From Streptomyces wedmorensis (GTDB taxonomy: Bacteria > Actinomycetota > Actinomycetes > Streptomycetales > Streptomycetaceae): a stretch of 64,000 bases of DNA. How positions within the stretch are numbered: the stretch's first letter is position 1; each line of letters begins with the position of its first letter. The notes under the pieces were generated by a model that saw only the letters and a program-made list of their open reading frames with translations, had not been told where the DNA came from and did not search any database. The position numbers and the translations under genes were made by a program. Positions 43,174 through 52,172 of the stretch are shown here, in pieces. Where the stretch lies: the NCBI RefSeq assembly GCF_000716445.1, contig NZ_JNWK01000037.1, positions 1 to 64,000 of the forward strand, given 5' to 3'.

Positions 43174-44633
43174 CACGCGTCCCCGTAGCCGGCGGGCAGG
43201 TGGATCATCTTGTGCTCCAGGTACTCGCCGAAGCCCTCGGGGCCGAACTCCCGGCCCAGGCCGGAGTTCTTGTAGCCGCCGAAGGGGCCGAGCATGTCGA
43301 GGCTGAAGGTGTTGACGTTGAAGGTGCCGGTGCGGACCCGGCGGGCGAAGTCGATGCCGCGCTCCACGTCACCGGTCCAGACGCTGCCGCTGAGCCCGAA
43401 CTCGGAGTCGTCGGCGATGCGGAGGGCCTCGGCCTCGTCCTCGTACGGCAGGAGGCAGATGACCGGACCGAAGATCTCCTCGCGGGCGATCCGCATGGAG
43501 TTGTCGACGCCGCCGAAGAGGGTCGGCTCGACGTACCAGCCGCGTTCGAGGCCGGCCGGACGGCCGCCGCCCGCGAGGATCTTGGCTCCCTCCTGCTGGC
43601 CGATGGCGATGTAGTCGAGGGAGCGCTGCCGCTGGCGCTCGGCGACGAGCGGACCGACCTGGGTGGCCGGGTCGAGCGGATCGCCGACGACGAGCGCGCC
43701 GGCCGCGGCGGCGAACGCCTCCGAGATCTCCTCGTACCGCGAGCGCGGGGCGAGGATGCGGGTCTGGGCCACGCACGCCTGCCCGTTGTTCATCCAGGCG
43801 GCCGGGACGATCCCGGCGACGGCGGTCGCCGTGTCCGCGTCGGGCAGGATCACCGCGGCGGACTTCCCGCCGAGTTCGAGGGTGACGCGGGTGAGGTTGC
43901 GCGAGGCGACCTCCATGACCCTCCGGCCGGCGGCGACCGAGCCGGTGAAGGAGACCTTGTCGACACCGGGGTGACCGACGAGGTACTCGCTGACCTCGCG
44001 GTCGGCGGGCAGGATGCTGAGGACGCCCTCGGGCAGTCCGGCCTCGGTGGCGATCTCCGCCAGGAGGTAGGAGTCGAGCGGCGCCTCCGGCGACGGCTTG
44101 AGGACCACCGTGCAGCCGGCGAGCAGCGCGGGCCCCAGCTTGGCGGCGGCGGTGAACTGCGGCACGTTCCACGGGATGACGGCCGCGACGACGCCGACCG
44201 GCTCCCGCCGGACGAGCAGCGGCCCGAGGACGCCACTCCGCCGCTCCTCGTACGGGAAGTCCCGGGCGACGGTGATCGCCGCGTCCCAGACCATCATCGC
44301 GCCGAGCGCCTGGGCGAGGACGGACCAGGAGTACGGGGAGCCGTTCTGCGCGCTGATGACGCGGCCGATCTCCTCGTACCGCACGGCGATCGCGTCCTTG
44401 ATGCGGGTGACGACGGCGATCCGCTCCTCGACCGTCATCCGCGGCCACGGCCCCTCGTCGAACGCCCGGCGCGCTGCCGCGACGGCCCGGTCGACGTCGG
44501 CCTCGCAGGCGTGCGGGACCCGTCCGATGACCTCCTCGGTGTGCGGCGAGATCACCTCGATCACGCCACTGCCGAGCGGTTCGGTCAACTCCCCGCCGAT
44601 GAACAGCCTTCCGTGCTCCACAAGCTCGGTCAT
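43173..44633 (-). CDS. Aldehyde dehydrogenase
   Basis: 486 aa NAD(P)-dependent ALDH. Catalytic C287 in NNGQACVAQTRIL, Glu253 in VTLELGGKSA, NAD motif FTGSVAAGRRV and AVIPWNVPQFTAA. It would oxidise the aldehyde after ADH to the side-chain acid. ATG at 44633; the ferredoxin gene follows with overlap. KstR-like box 59-72 bases upstream. Confidence 0.9.
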   Translation of the reverse strand: MTELVEHGRLFIGGELTEPLGSGVIEVISPHTEEVIGRVPHACEADVDRAVAAARRAFDEGPWPRMTVEERIAVVTRIKDAIAVRYEEIGRVISAQNGSPYSWSVLAQALGAMMVWDAAITVARDFPYEERRSGVLGPLLVRREPVGVVAAVIPWNVPQFTAAAKLGPALLAGCTVVLKPSPEAPLDSYLLAEIATEAGLPEGVLSILPADREVSEYLVGHPGVDKVSFTGSVAAGRRVMEVASRNLTRVTLELGGKSAAVILPDADTATAVAGIVPAAWMNNGQACVAQTRILAPRSRYEEISEAFAAAAGALVVGDPLDPATQVGPLVAERQRQRSLDYIAIGQQEGAKILAGGGRPAGLERGWYVEPTLFGGVDNSMRIAREEIFGPVICLLPYEDEAEALRIADDSEFGLSGSVWTGDVERGIDFARRVRTGTFNVNTFSLDMLGPFGGYKNSGLGREFGPEGFGEYLEHKMIHLPAGYGDA

Positions 44634-44673
44634 GACCGCTGCCTCCCGAGGAGATGGAATTGCCCCTGAGTTC

Positions 44674-44688
44674 CTGACGATGCTTCAG
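44674..44688. promoter_or_regulatory. CTGACG/CTTCAG palindrome, copy 4
   Basis: CTGACGATGCTTCAG; one mismatch from CTGACG-NNN-CGTCAG. It abuts KstR-like box D between the divergent ALDH and MBL genes. Confidence 0.5.
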
Positions 44689-44691
44689 AAC

Positions 44692-44705
44692 TGATACCAG
44701 TTCTA
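44692..44705. promoter_or_regulatory. KstR-like operator, box D
   Basis: TGATACCAGTTCTA has one mismatch (TAC for AAC) to TNNAACNNGTTNNA. A 7-bp dyad AGAACTG / CAGTTCT (44687-44704) adds symmetry. Shared by ALDH-ferredoxin (left) and the MBL hydrolase (right). Confidence 0.65.
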
Positions 44706-44752
44706 GTTATGGTGGGCAATGGTCGTACCGGTACACAGAGACGAGGACGCTC

Positions 44753-45790
44753 ATGACCCAGGTGACCGAGCACGGCGGAGGCGTCTGGTCGCTGCGGGTG
44801 CCCATCCCGGACAACCCGCTGGGCCACACGCTGGTCCACGTCCTCGACACCGACCGCGGTGCGGTGCTCGTCGACACCGGGTGGGACGACCCCGCCTCCT
44901 GGGCCGAACTCACCGGCGGCCTGGGTGCGCTGGGCCTCGACGTCCGGGAGATCCACGGGGTGGTCATCACCCACCACCACCCCGACCACCACGGACTCTC
45001 CGGTCGGGTCCGGGAGGAGTCGGGGGCGTGGATCGCCATGCACGCCGCCGACACGGCGGTCGTCCGCCGGACCCGCGAGGCCGAACCGGGCACCTGGTTC
45101 GACTACCTCGCCCGCAAACTGGCCGCGGTCGGCGCGCCCGAGGACCACATCGCCCCGCTGCGGGCCGCCCGCGCCGCCGGCCGCATGCGGACCCTGCCCG
45201 GCCTGCGCTCGGCCCTCCCCGACCGCGAGATCGTCCCCGGCGAGCTCCTCGACCTGGCAGGCCGGCGGCTGCGCGCCGTCTGGACGCCCGGCCACACCCC
45301 GGGGCACGTCTGCCTCCACCTGGAGGAGGAGCACCCGGCCGGGTTGCCCGGCCACGGCCGGCTGTTCTCCGGTGACCACCTGCTGCCCGGGATCTCGCCG
45401 CACATCGGCCTCTACGAGGATCCCGACGACGCCACCGCGACGGACCCTCTCGGCGACTACCTCAACTCCCTCGAACGGATCGGCCGGCTCGGCGTCGCCG
45501 AGGTCCTCCCCGCCCACCAGTACGCCTTCGCGGACGCCGCCGGCCGGGTCCGCGAACTCCTCGACCACCACGAGGAACGCCTCACCGGCCTCCTCGGCCT
45601 CCTCGCCGCTCCGCTCACCCCCTGGCAGCTCGCCGAACGGATGGAGTGGAACCGCCCCTGGGACCGGATCCCGTACGGCTCCCGCAACATCGCCGTCAGC
45701 GAGGCCGAGGCCCATCTCCGCCGCCTGGTGAAGCTCGGCCGGGCGGAAGCGGTGCCCGGCACGGAACCGGTGACGTACATCGCGGTGTAG
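44753..45790 (+). CDS. MBL-fold metallo-hydrolase
   Basis: 345 aa. Metal site HHHPDHHG (residues about 64-71), further ligands in TPGHTPGHVCLH and FSGDHLLPG. The C-terminal 100 aa carries a winged-helix-like tail (VSEAEAHLRRLVKLGRAEAV) seen in the thiolesterase-like group. Divergent from ALDH and sharing its KstR-like box, so CoA-thioester hydrolysis is a plausible role; substrate not determinable. Confidence 0.83.
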   Translation: MTQVTEHGGGVWSLRVPIPDNPLGHTLVHVLDTDRGAVLVDTGWDDPASWAELTGGLGALGLDVREIHGVVITHHHPDHHGLSGRVREESGAWIAMHAADTAVVRRTREAEPGTWFDYLARKLAAVGAPEDHIAPLRAARAAGRMRTLPGLRSALPDREIVPGELLDLAGRRLRAVWTPGHTPGHVCLHLEEEHPAGLPGHGRLFSGDHLLPGISPHIGLYEDPDDATATDPLGDYLNSLERIGRLGVAEVLPAHQYAFADAAGRVRELLDHHEERLTGLLGLLAAPLTPWQLAERMEWNRPWDRIPYGSRNIAVSEAEAHLRRLVKLGRAEAVPGTEPVTYIAV

Positions 45791-45797
45791 CCGGTCA

Positions 45798-45827
45798 CCG
45801 GGGGTGTGAGGCGCCTCGCACCCCCGG
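45798..45827 (+). terminator. Terminator after MBL gene
   Basis: CCGGGGGTGTGAGGC / GCCTCGCACCCCCGG, 15-bp arms with one mismatch and almost no loop. Confidence 0.65.
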
Positions 45828-45861
45828 CCCTGCGGCGTACGGGCCGGTAGAGTGAGCGGGT

Positions 45862-46051
45862 CGTCATCATGCCCGTACGGGGGGAAGACCGGTGCGAAAC
45901 CGGCACTGACCCGCAACCGTGAGCCGCCCCTACGGGGACGGCGAGTCGGAATGCCCCGCCCGGGACGTGACCGCCGGCACCGTCGAGGAATACGGAGCCG
46001 GAGCCTGGTGCCCCCGAGGCGTGCCGGTGCCCGGCCGCAGGAGAGGGCCCC
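45862..46051 (+). promoter_or_regulatory. Cobalamin riboswitch
   Basis: The B12 aptamer elements appear in order: GGGGGAAGACCGGTGCGAAA, CCGGCACTGACCCGCAACCG then TGAG, GAGTCGGAATGCCCC. The expression platform (46000-46050) contains GAGGCGTGCCGGTGCCC and the Shine-Dalgarno CAGGAGAGG immediately before the ATG at 46052, so translational control by cobalamin is likely: the operon should be off when B12 is plentiful. The right limit of the aptamer is approximate. Confidence 0.9.
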
Positions 46052-47302
46052 ATGAACACCGTCCGCCGCGGCGCCGCCGCGTTCGCCGCCGCCGCAGTCG
46101 TACTCGGCACCGCCGCAGCCCTCCCGGCCGCCGCCGCGCCCTCCCCGACCCCCTCGACGGGCACCCTCCCGGCGGGCCTGTACGGCACGACGGACCCGAC
46201 GTACGACGGCGTCTGGCGCCAGTCGCTCGCCTTCCTCGCCCAGCGCGCCACCGGCTACCAGCCCGCCGACCAGGCCGTGGACTGGCTGCTCGGCCAGCAG
46301 TGCGCGGACGGCTCGTTCGCCTCCTACCGCGCGGCCGCCGCGACGCCCTGCGACGCGAAGACGATGCGGGACACCAACGCCACCGCCGTCGCCGTCCAGG
46401 CCCTCGGCGCCGTGCGCCGCCAGGCCGCCGCGCCCGAGAAGGTCGACCAGGCCGTGAAGGCCGGCACCGACTGGCTGCGGACCGTGCAGAACAAGGACGG
46501 CGGCTGGGGTTACGGCGTCGGCGGCGCCAGCGACGCCAACTCCACCTCGATCGTGGTCGGCGCGCTCGCCGCGACCGGTGTGAAGCCCGGCTCGTACGCC
46601 TCCGCCGACGGCCGCACCCCGTACGACGCGCTGCTCTCCTTCGCCCTGCCGTGCTCCGACAAGGACGGCGCCGGCGCGTTCGCGTACCAGCCGGACAAGG
46701 CGGGCAAGCTCCTCGCGAACGCCGACGCCACCGCCGCGGCCACCCTCGCCGGGCTCGGCAAGGGCGTCACCGCCACCAAGGCCTCCCCCGAGCAGCCGCC
46801 GGCCTGCACCGACCTGACGAAGCCGACCGCCGAGCGGGCCGCCCTCAACGGCGCCTCCTACCTCGCGAAGGCCCTCGCCAAGACCGGCCACCTGACCACC
46901 CCGCCGATGCCGGGCGCCACCGACACGTCCGAGAAGCCGGACGTCGGCAACACGGCCGACGCGGTCGTGGCCCTCGCCGCGGCCGGCGCCGCCAAGGAGG
47001 CGAAGCCCGCCCTCGAGTGGCTGGAGAAGAACTCCGCCGCCTGGGCGAAGCAGAGCGGACCCGCCGCGTACGCGCAGCTGATCCTGGCCGCCCGTGCCAC
47101 GGACACCGACCCGCGCGAGTTCGGCACGGCGGACCTGGTCGAGCAGCTCAACGCCACGGGCCCCGCGCCCAAGACCCCGGACACCTCCGCGTCCTCCACC
47201 AGCGACGACGAGGACTCCGGCTTCGACATCTGGTGGATCATCGGCATCGGCATGGTCGTCGGCGTCGGCATCGGCTTCCTCGTGAGCGGCCGCAAGAAGT
47301 GA
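46052..47302 (+). CDS. Surface-anchored alpha-toroid protein, B12-regulated
   Basis: 416 aa. Sec signal (about 1-28), prenyltransferase/squalene-oxidase-like alpha-toroid repeats (AVDWLLGQQCADGSFASYRA, WLRTVQNKDGGWGYGVGG, TAERAALNGASYLAKALAK, TADAVVALAAAGAAKEAKPA), an acidic Ser/Thr/Asp tether, and a C-terminal membrane anchor WIIGIGMVVGVGIGFLVSG. The alpha6/alpha6 fold is also the cobalamin-binding domain of intrinsic factor and transcobalamin. Being first after a B12 riboswitch and next to an ECF transporter, a surface cobalamin-capture role is likely but unproved. Its stop overlaps the next start (GTGA). Confidence 0.8.
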   Translation: MNTVRRGAAAFAAAAVVLGTAAALPAAAAPSPTPSTGTLPAGLYGTTDPTYDGVWRQSLAFLAQRATGYQPADQAVDWLLGQQCADGSFASYRAAAATPCDAKTMRDTNATAVAVQALGAVRRQAAAPEKVDQAVKAGTDWLRTVQNKDGGWGYGVGGASDANSTSIVVGALAATGVKPGSYASADGRTPYDALLSFALPCSDKDGAGAFAYQPDKAGKLLANADATAAATLAGLGKGVTATKASPEQPPACTDLTKPTAERAALNGASYLAKALAKTGHLTTPPMPGATDTSEKPDVGNTADAVVALAAAGAAKEAKPALEWLEKNSAAWAKQSGPAAYAQLILAARATDTDPREFGTADLVEQLNATGPAPKTPDTSASSTSDDEDSGFDIWWIIGIGMVVGVGIGFLVSGRKK

Positions 47303-47994
47303 CCGCCACCGCCAGAACGGGCACCCGCACCACGGGTGTCCGGGTCGCGGGCGCCGCGGCCGGGGCGCTGCTGACCCTCACCGCCGTCGCGGCCGCCCCG
47401 GCGCAGGCCGCCGGGTACCGCTACTGGTCGTTCTGGGAGAGCTCCGGCGGGAAGCCCTGGGCGTACGCCACCCAGGGCCCCGCGACCGCCCGGCCCGCCG
47501 ACGGCGACGCGATCGGCTTCCGCTTCGCGCTCAGCCAGGGCACGAGCGACACGTCGCAGCCGTCCGCAGCCGCCGACTTCGCGGGGATCTGCGGGGGTGT
47601 GGAGAAGAAGGACGGCAGCAAGCGGATCGCGGTCGTCGTCGACTTCGGCGGACCGCTGGACGCCCCGCCCGGCGAGACCCCGCCGGCGAAGCCGATCAAG
47701 GTCGGCTGCGCGGAGGTCCGCGACGACGCGACGGGCGCGGAGGCGCTGGCCGCGGTGGCGAAGCCGCTGCGGTACGACAGCGCGGCCATGCTGTGCGGGA
47801 TCGCCGGCTATCCGGCACGGGGCTGCGGCGAGCAGGTCGACGAGCGGGCTCCGGCGTCCGCCGCCCCCACCGGCCCGGCACCCGCGGCGGCCCCCGGGCA
47901 CGGCGGCGGTCCGTCCTTCGGCGTGCTGGCCGGCGGGGCGGCCGTCCTGGCCCTCGGCGGCGCCGCGATCTGGAAGGCCCGCCGTCGCGGATGA
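47299..47994 (+). CDS. SCO2322-type surface protein
   Basis: 231 aa. Sec signal, YRYWSFWESSGGKPWAYATQ near the mature N-terminus, several Cys (FAGICGGVEKKDG, KVGCAEVRDD, AMLCGIAGY, GCGEQVDE), a Pro/Ala/Gly tether and a C-terminal membrane helix GVLAGGAAVLALGGAAIWKA. Small beta-rich domain of unknown function, conserved beside ECF cobalamin-transport genes in streptomycetes. GTG at 47299 overlaps the preceding stop. Confidence 0.75.
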   Translation: MTATARTGTRTTGVRVAGAAAGALLTLTAVAAAPAQAAGYRYWSFWESSGGKPWAYATQGPATARPADGDAIGFRFALSQGTSDTSQPSAAADFAGICGGVEKKDGSKRIAVVVDFGGPLDAPPGETPPAKPIKVGCAEVRDDATGAEALAAVAKPLRYDSAAMLCGIAGYPARGCGEQVDERAPASAAPTGPAPAAAPGHGGGPSFGVLAGGAAVLALGGAAIWKARRRG

Positions 47995-49226
47995 GCCCCG
48001 CCCGCAGCCGCTCGACCCCCTCGGCCCGGTCGACTCGCACGGCCCGCTCCACGGCGACGGCCGGGTCCACGGCCACGGCCCGGTCGACTTCCACGGCCCG
48101 CTCCACTGACACGTCCCGGCTCTCCCCGCGTGCCCGGTTCGCGGCGCCCGAGGCGAGCCGGGCGAACGCCCTGCACGCCGGAGCCTGGTGGGTGTGGGCA
48201 CTCGGCCTGGCCGTGGCCGCTTCCCGCACCACCAACCCGCTCCTCCTCGGCCTGCTCGTCGGGGTCGCCGGATACGTCGTCGCGGCCCGCCGCACGGACG
48301 CGCCCTGGGCCCGCTCGTACGGCGCGTTCGTGAAGCTCGGCCTGTTCGTCGTCGCCTTGCGGGTGGTCTTCTCGCTGCTGCTCGGCTCCCCCATCCCCGG
48401 CACGCACATGCTGTTCACGCTGCCCGAGGTGCCGCTGCCCGACTGGGCGCAGGGCGTCCGGATCGGCGGCCGGGTGACGGCCGAGCAGCTGGTGTTCGCG
48501 TTGTACGACGGCGCCAAGCTGGCGACCCTGCTGATCTGCGTGGGTGCCGCGAACGCCCTGGCCAGCCCGGCGCGCCTGCTCAAGTCGCTGCCGGGGGCGC
48601 TGTACGAGGCCGGGGTCGCCGTCGTCGTGGCGATGACCTTCGCGCCGAACATGGTCGCCGACGTCGCCCGGCTGCGCACCGCCCGTCGTCTCCGCGGCCG
48701 CACCACGGGCGGGGTGCGGGCCGTCCTCCGGATCGGACTGCCCGTCCTCGAAGGCGCCCTGGAGCGGTCGATCGCCGTCGCGGCCTCCATGGACGCCCGC
48801 GGCTACGGCCGGACGGCCCGCGTCCCCGCCTCCGTCCGCCGCACCACGAACGTCCTCACCCTCGGCGGCCTGCTCGGCGTCTGCGCCGGCTCGTACGGGC
48901 TCCTCGCCGCGGAAGGCGCCGGATACGGGCTGCCGCTCCTCGGCGCCGGACTCCTCGCCGCCCTGGCCGGCCTCCGTCTCGGCGGTCGCCGCACCCTCCG
49001 CACCCGTTACCGGCCCGACCGCTGGGGCGCCCGCGCCTGGCTGGTCTCCGGTTCCGGCGTGGCCGTCGCCGTCCTCATGATCTGGGCGAACTCGTACGCG
49101 CCCGACGCCCTGCACCCCGGCGTCGTCCCCCTGGAAGCGCCCGAGCTGCCGCTCTGGCCGGCCGCGTCGATCCTCGTCGGCCTCCTCCCGGCCTTCGTCG
49201 CGCCCGTCCCCAAGGAGAGCACGTGA
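47991..49226 (+). CDS. EcfT transmembrane component
   Basis: 411 aa CbiQ-like EcfT. The first 45 residues are a low-complexity Ser/Thr/Arg/Ala stretch of ARSTxTARST units. The rest holds five or six membrane helices and the EcfT motif SMDARGYGRTARVP that contacts the ATPases. Couples EcfA ATPase action to the S component. ATG overlaps the upstream stop. Confidence 0.86.
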   Translation: MSPARSRSTPSARSTRTARSTATAGSTATARSTSTARSTDTSRLSPRARFAAPEASRANALHAGAWWVWALGLAVAASRTTNPLLLGLLVGVAGYVVAARRTDAPWARSYGAFVKLGLFVVALRVVFSLLLGSPIPGTHMLFTLPEVPLPDWAQGVRIGGRVTAEQLVFALYDGAKLATLLICVGAANALASPARLLKSLPGALYEAGVAVVVAMTFAPNMVADVARLRTARRLRGRTTGGVRAVLRIGLPVLEGALERSIAVAASMDARGYGRTARVPASVRRTTNVLTLGGLLGVCAGSYGLLAAEGAGYGLPLLGAGLLAALAGLRLGGRRTLRTRYRPDRWGARAWLVSGSGVAVAVLMIWANSYAPDALHPGVVPLEAPELPLWPAASILVGLLPAFVAPVPKEST

Positions 49227-50980
49227 TCCGTTTCGACAAGGTCTCCGTGACGTACGAGGACGCCGCCGAACCCACCCTCCGTGACGTGGACCTCACCGTC
49301 CCCGAAGGCGAACTCGTCCTCCTCGTCGGCCCCTCCGGCGTCGGCAAGTCCACCCTGCTCGGCGCCGTCTCGGGCCTCGTCCCCCACTTCACCGGCGGCA
49401 TCCTCACCGGCCGGGTCACCGTCGACGGCCGCGACACCCGCACGCACCCGCCGCGCGAGCTCGCCGACCTCGTCGGCACGGTCGGGCAGGACCCGTCCGC
49501 CCACTTCGTCACCGACACCGTCGAGGACGAGCTCGCCTACGGCATGGAGTCGCTCGGGCTTCCCCCGGCCGTCATGCGCCGCCGCGTCGAGGAGACCCTC
49601 GACCTCCTCGGTCTCGCCGAACTCCGCGACCGCCCGCTCGCGACCCTCTCCGGCGGCCAGCGCCAGCGCGTCGCCATCGGCTCCGTCCTCACCCCGCATC
49701 CCAAGGTCCTCGTCCTCGACGAGCCCACCTCCGCGCTCGACCCGTCAGCCGCGGAGGACGTCCTCGCCGTCCTCCAGCGCCTCGTCCACGACCTGGGCAC
49801 GACGGTCCTCCTCGCGGAACACCGCCTGGAACGGGTCGTCCAGTACGCGGACCAGGTCCTCCTCCTCCCGGACGGCGTCATGGGCCCGCCCGCCGACATC
49901 ATGGCCTTCTCACCGGTGCATCCGCCGGTGGTGGCACTCGGCCGCCTGGCGGGATGGGCCCCCCTGCCCCTGACGGTGCGGGACGCGCGCCGGAGGTCGG
50001 GCGAGCTGAGGGAGCGACTGGCGGGGCGCAGCCCCGCGGGGCTTCCGGACGGGCCTCGTCCGCTCCTCGTGGCGGACGCTCGGCGCAACCCGGCCCCGCC
50101 GGCGTTCGAGACGCCGGGGTCCGCGGGCGGCGTCCCCGGATCCGGGAAGGGGTGGGGCGGGGGATTCTCCCTGTTCCGGCGGCGCCGCACCCGAGCCACC
50201 GAACCCACCCCCACCGGCCTCACCCCCACCGGCCCCCTGGTACTCGCCGAAGGCCTCGGTGTCCGTCGCGGCCGCGTGGAGGCCCTCCGCCGCATCGACC
50301 TCCATGTCGCGCAGGGCGAGACCGTCGCGCTCATGGGCCGCAACGGCGCGGGCAAATCCACCCTGCTCTCTTCCCTCGTGGGGATGATCGCCCCGACCAC
50401 CGGCACCGTCCGTGTCGCGGGCAGGACCCCGCACACCACGGATCCCCGTGAGCTGATCCGGCAGGTCGGCCTTGTCCCGCAGGAACCGCGGGACCTGCTG
50501 TACGCGGACACGGTCGCGGCCGAGTGCGCGGCGGCGGACGGGGACGCGAACGCCGAGCCCGGCACCTGCCGGGCCCTGGTGGAGGAACTGCTGCCGGGGG
50601 TCGCGGACGACACCCATCCCCGTGACCTCTCCGAGGGGCAGCGCCTCGCCCTCGCGCTCGCCGTGGTGCTGACCGGCCGGCCTCCCCTCCTCCTGCTCGA
50701 CGAGCCGACCCGGGGTCTGGACTACGCGGCGAAGGCGCGGCTGGTCGCGCACCTGCGGACGCTGGCGGCGGACGGGCACGCGATCGTGCTGGCCACGCAC
50801 GACGTGGAGCTGGCGGCGGAGCTGGCGCACCGGGTGGTGATCATCGCGGACGGGGAGGTGGTGGCGGACGGCCCGACGGCCGAGGTGGTCGTGTCCTCAC
50901 CCGCTTTCTCCCCGCAGGTGGCGAAGATCCTGGCCCCGCAGCACTGGCTCACGGTCGAACAGGTGGAGGCGGCGCTGTGA
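49223..50980 (+). CDS. EcfA double ATPase
   Basis: 585 aa with two ABC ATPase domains in one chain. Domain 1 (about 1-230): GPSGVGKST, LSGGQRQRV, VLVLDEPTSAL. Domain 2 (about 345-580): GRNGAGKST, degenerate signature LSEGQRLAL, LLLLDEPTRGL. The linker (about 235-340) is Pro/Arg-rich. GTG at 49223 overlaps EcfT (GTGA). Energises the cobalamin ECF transporter. Confidence 0.9.
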   Translation: MIRFDKVSVTYEDAAEPTLRDVDLTVPEGELVLLVGPSGVGKSTLLGAVSGLVPHFTGGILTGRVTVDGRDTRTHPPRELADLVGTVGQDPSAHFVTDTVEDELAYGMESLGLPPAVMRRRVEETLDLLGLAELRDRPLATLSGGQRQRVAIGSVLTPHPKVLVLDEPTSALDPSAAEDVLAVLQRLVHDLGTTVLLAEHRLERVVQYADQVLLLPDGVMGPPADIMAFSPVHPPVVALGRLAGWAPLPLTVRDARRRSGELRERLAGRSPAGLPDGPRPLLVADARRNPAPPAFETPGSAGGVPGSGKGWGGGFSLFRRRRTRATEPTPTGLTPTGPLVLAEGLGVRRGRVEALRRIDLHVAQGETVALMGRNGAGKSTLLSSLVGMIAPTTGTVRVAGRTPHTTDPRELIRQVGLVPQEPRDLLYADTVAAECAAADGDANAEPGTCRALVEELLPGVADDTHPRDLSEGQRLALALAVVLTGRPPLLLLDEPTRGLDYAAKARLVAHLRTLAADGHAIVLATHDVELAAELAHRVVIIADGEVVADGPTAEVVVSSPAFSPQVAKILAPQHWLTVEQVEAAL

Positions 50981-51828
50981 GCACGGGGCCCGTGGAAAGC
51001 CGGCCCGCGGACGTGCGGGCGGCGGGCTCGCGCCCGGTGCGGCTCGGGCCGCGTTCGGTGACGGCGCTCGTCCTGGTGTCCGTGGTCGGGGTCATCGCGT
51101 TCTGCTGGCCGCTGTTCGCGGACGCCGGCTCGGCGGTCACGTCACACGCCGGGGACGCGCCGTGGCTGTTCGCGGCGCTGCTGCCGCTGCTGGTCGCGGT
51201 GGTGGTCGCGACGATCGCCGACTGCGGGATGGACGCGAAGGCGGTGGCGATGCTGGGCGTGCTCGCCGCCGTGGGGGCCGCGCTGCGCCCGCTGGGGGCG
51301 GGGACGGCCGGTCTGGAGCCGATGTTCTTCCTGATGGTGCTGAGCGGCCGGGTCCTGGGCCCGGGGTTCGGTTTCGTCCTGGGGGCGGTGACGATGTTCG
51401 CGTCGGCCCTGCTCACGGGCGGGGTGGGGCCGTGGATGCCGTTCCAGATGCTGTCGATGGGCTGGTTCACGATGGGGGCGGGCCTGCTGCCGGGCGCGCG
51501 GGGTCTTCGGGGCCGGGGCGAGCTGCTGATGCTCTCCGCGTACGGCTTCGTGGCGGCGTTCGCGTACGGCACGGTCATGAACCTGCAGGGCTGGGTCCTG
51601 CTCCAGGGCCTGAGCTCCGGGGTGTCCTTCCAGCCGGGTGCCCCGCTGCACGAGAACCTGGTCCGGTTCCTCGCGTACGTGCTGGCCACCTCTCTCGGCT
51701 GGGACCTGGGCCGCGCCGCCCTCACCGTCGTCCTGACCGTCACCGTCGGCGGCACGCTGCTCCGGGCGCTGCGGCGGGCCACGCGGCGGGCGAACTTCGA
51801 GGCCCAGGTCACATTCGAGGGCCCGTGA
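50977..51828 (+). CDS. ECF transporter S component
   Basis: 283 aa. Six hydrophobic helices; N-terminus RPVRLGPRSVTALVLVSVVG and later GLEPMFFLMVLSGRVLGPG, GAVTMFASALLTGGVGPWMP. The predicted substrate is cobalamin, from the riboswitch. GTG overlaps the EcfA stop. Confidence 0.85.
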   Translation: MSTGPVESRPADVRAAGSRPVRLGPRSVTALVLVSVVGVIAFCWPLFADAGSAVTSHAGDAPWLFAALLPLLVAVVVATIADCGMDAKAVAMLGVLAAVGAALRPLGAGTAGLEPMFFLMVLSGRVLGPGFGFVLGAVTMFASALLTGGVGPWMPFQMLSMGWFTMGAGLLPGARGLRGRGELLMLSAYGFVAAFAYGTVMNLQGWVLLQGLSSGVSFQPGAPLHENLVRFLAYVLATSLGWDLGRAALTVVLTVTVGGTLLRALRRATRRANFEAQVTFEGP

Positions 51829-52172
51829 GGGCCTGCCGCGGGTGAGGCGCCCCACAGGACCTACGTCACGTACGAGCCGGAATAGTAGACCGGTGGTACC
51901 CATACAAACCGCCCCACACCGGGCCACGACCTGCGCAAACGCCCCACACCCACCCCGGGGACCATGCGCCCGGGTCCGAACCTGCCTCGTACATGGGGCC
52001 CTTGCCCCGGCCCCGGCGGCCCTGCTTGTCTGGTGGACGTCGCCAGGCAGCCGGTGCTCACCGCAACGCCTCGGACGGCCGGTTCCCTCCAGTTCCCGGG
52101 TCTCCCGGGCTCTGGTTCCGGCTTGCCGAAATCGCCTGGCGCAGCCCTTGTTCCCGACGTTAGGCAGATACG
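51829..52172. other. 344-bp intergenic leader, no gene
   Basis: No convincing ORF. The segment holds TAGTAGACCGGT (51888-51899), which recurs at 52663 before the nitronate monooxygenase gene, a pseudo-palindrome TACGTCACGTA (51862-51872), and a strong hairpin with CCCGGG-TCT-CCCGGG inside CCGGTTCC...GGTTCCGG (about 52080-52122). It may be a long 5' leader of the transglycosylase gene. I looked for a c-di-AMP riboswitch and did not see its conserved elements. Confidence 0.4.

Noticed and set aside
51829..52172. c-di-AMP (ydaO-type) riboswitch before the transglycosylase gene
   Set aside because: Such genes often have one in Streptomyces, but I could not find its conserved sequence blocks here; only generic hairpins are visible.
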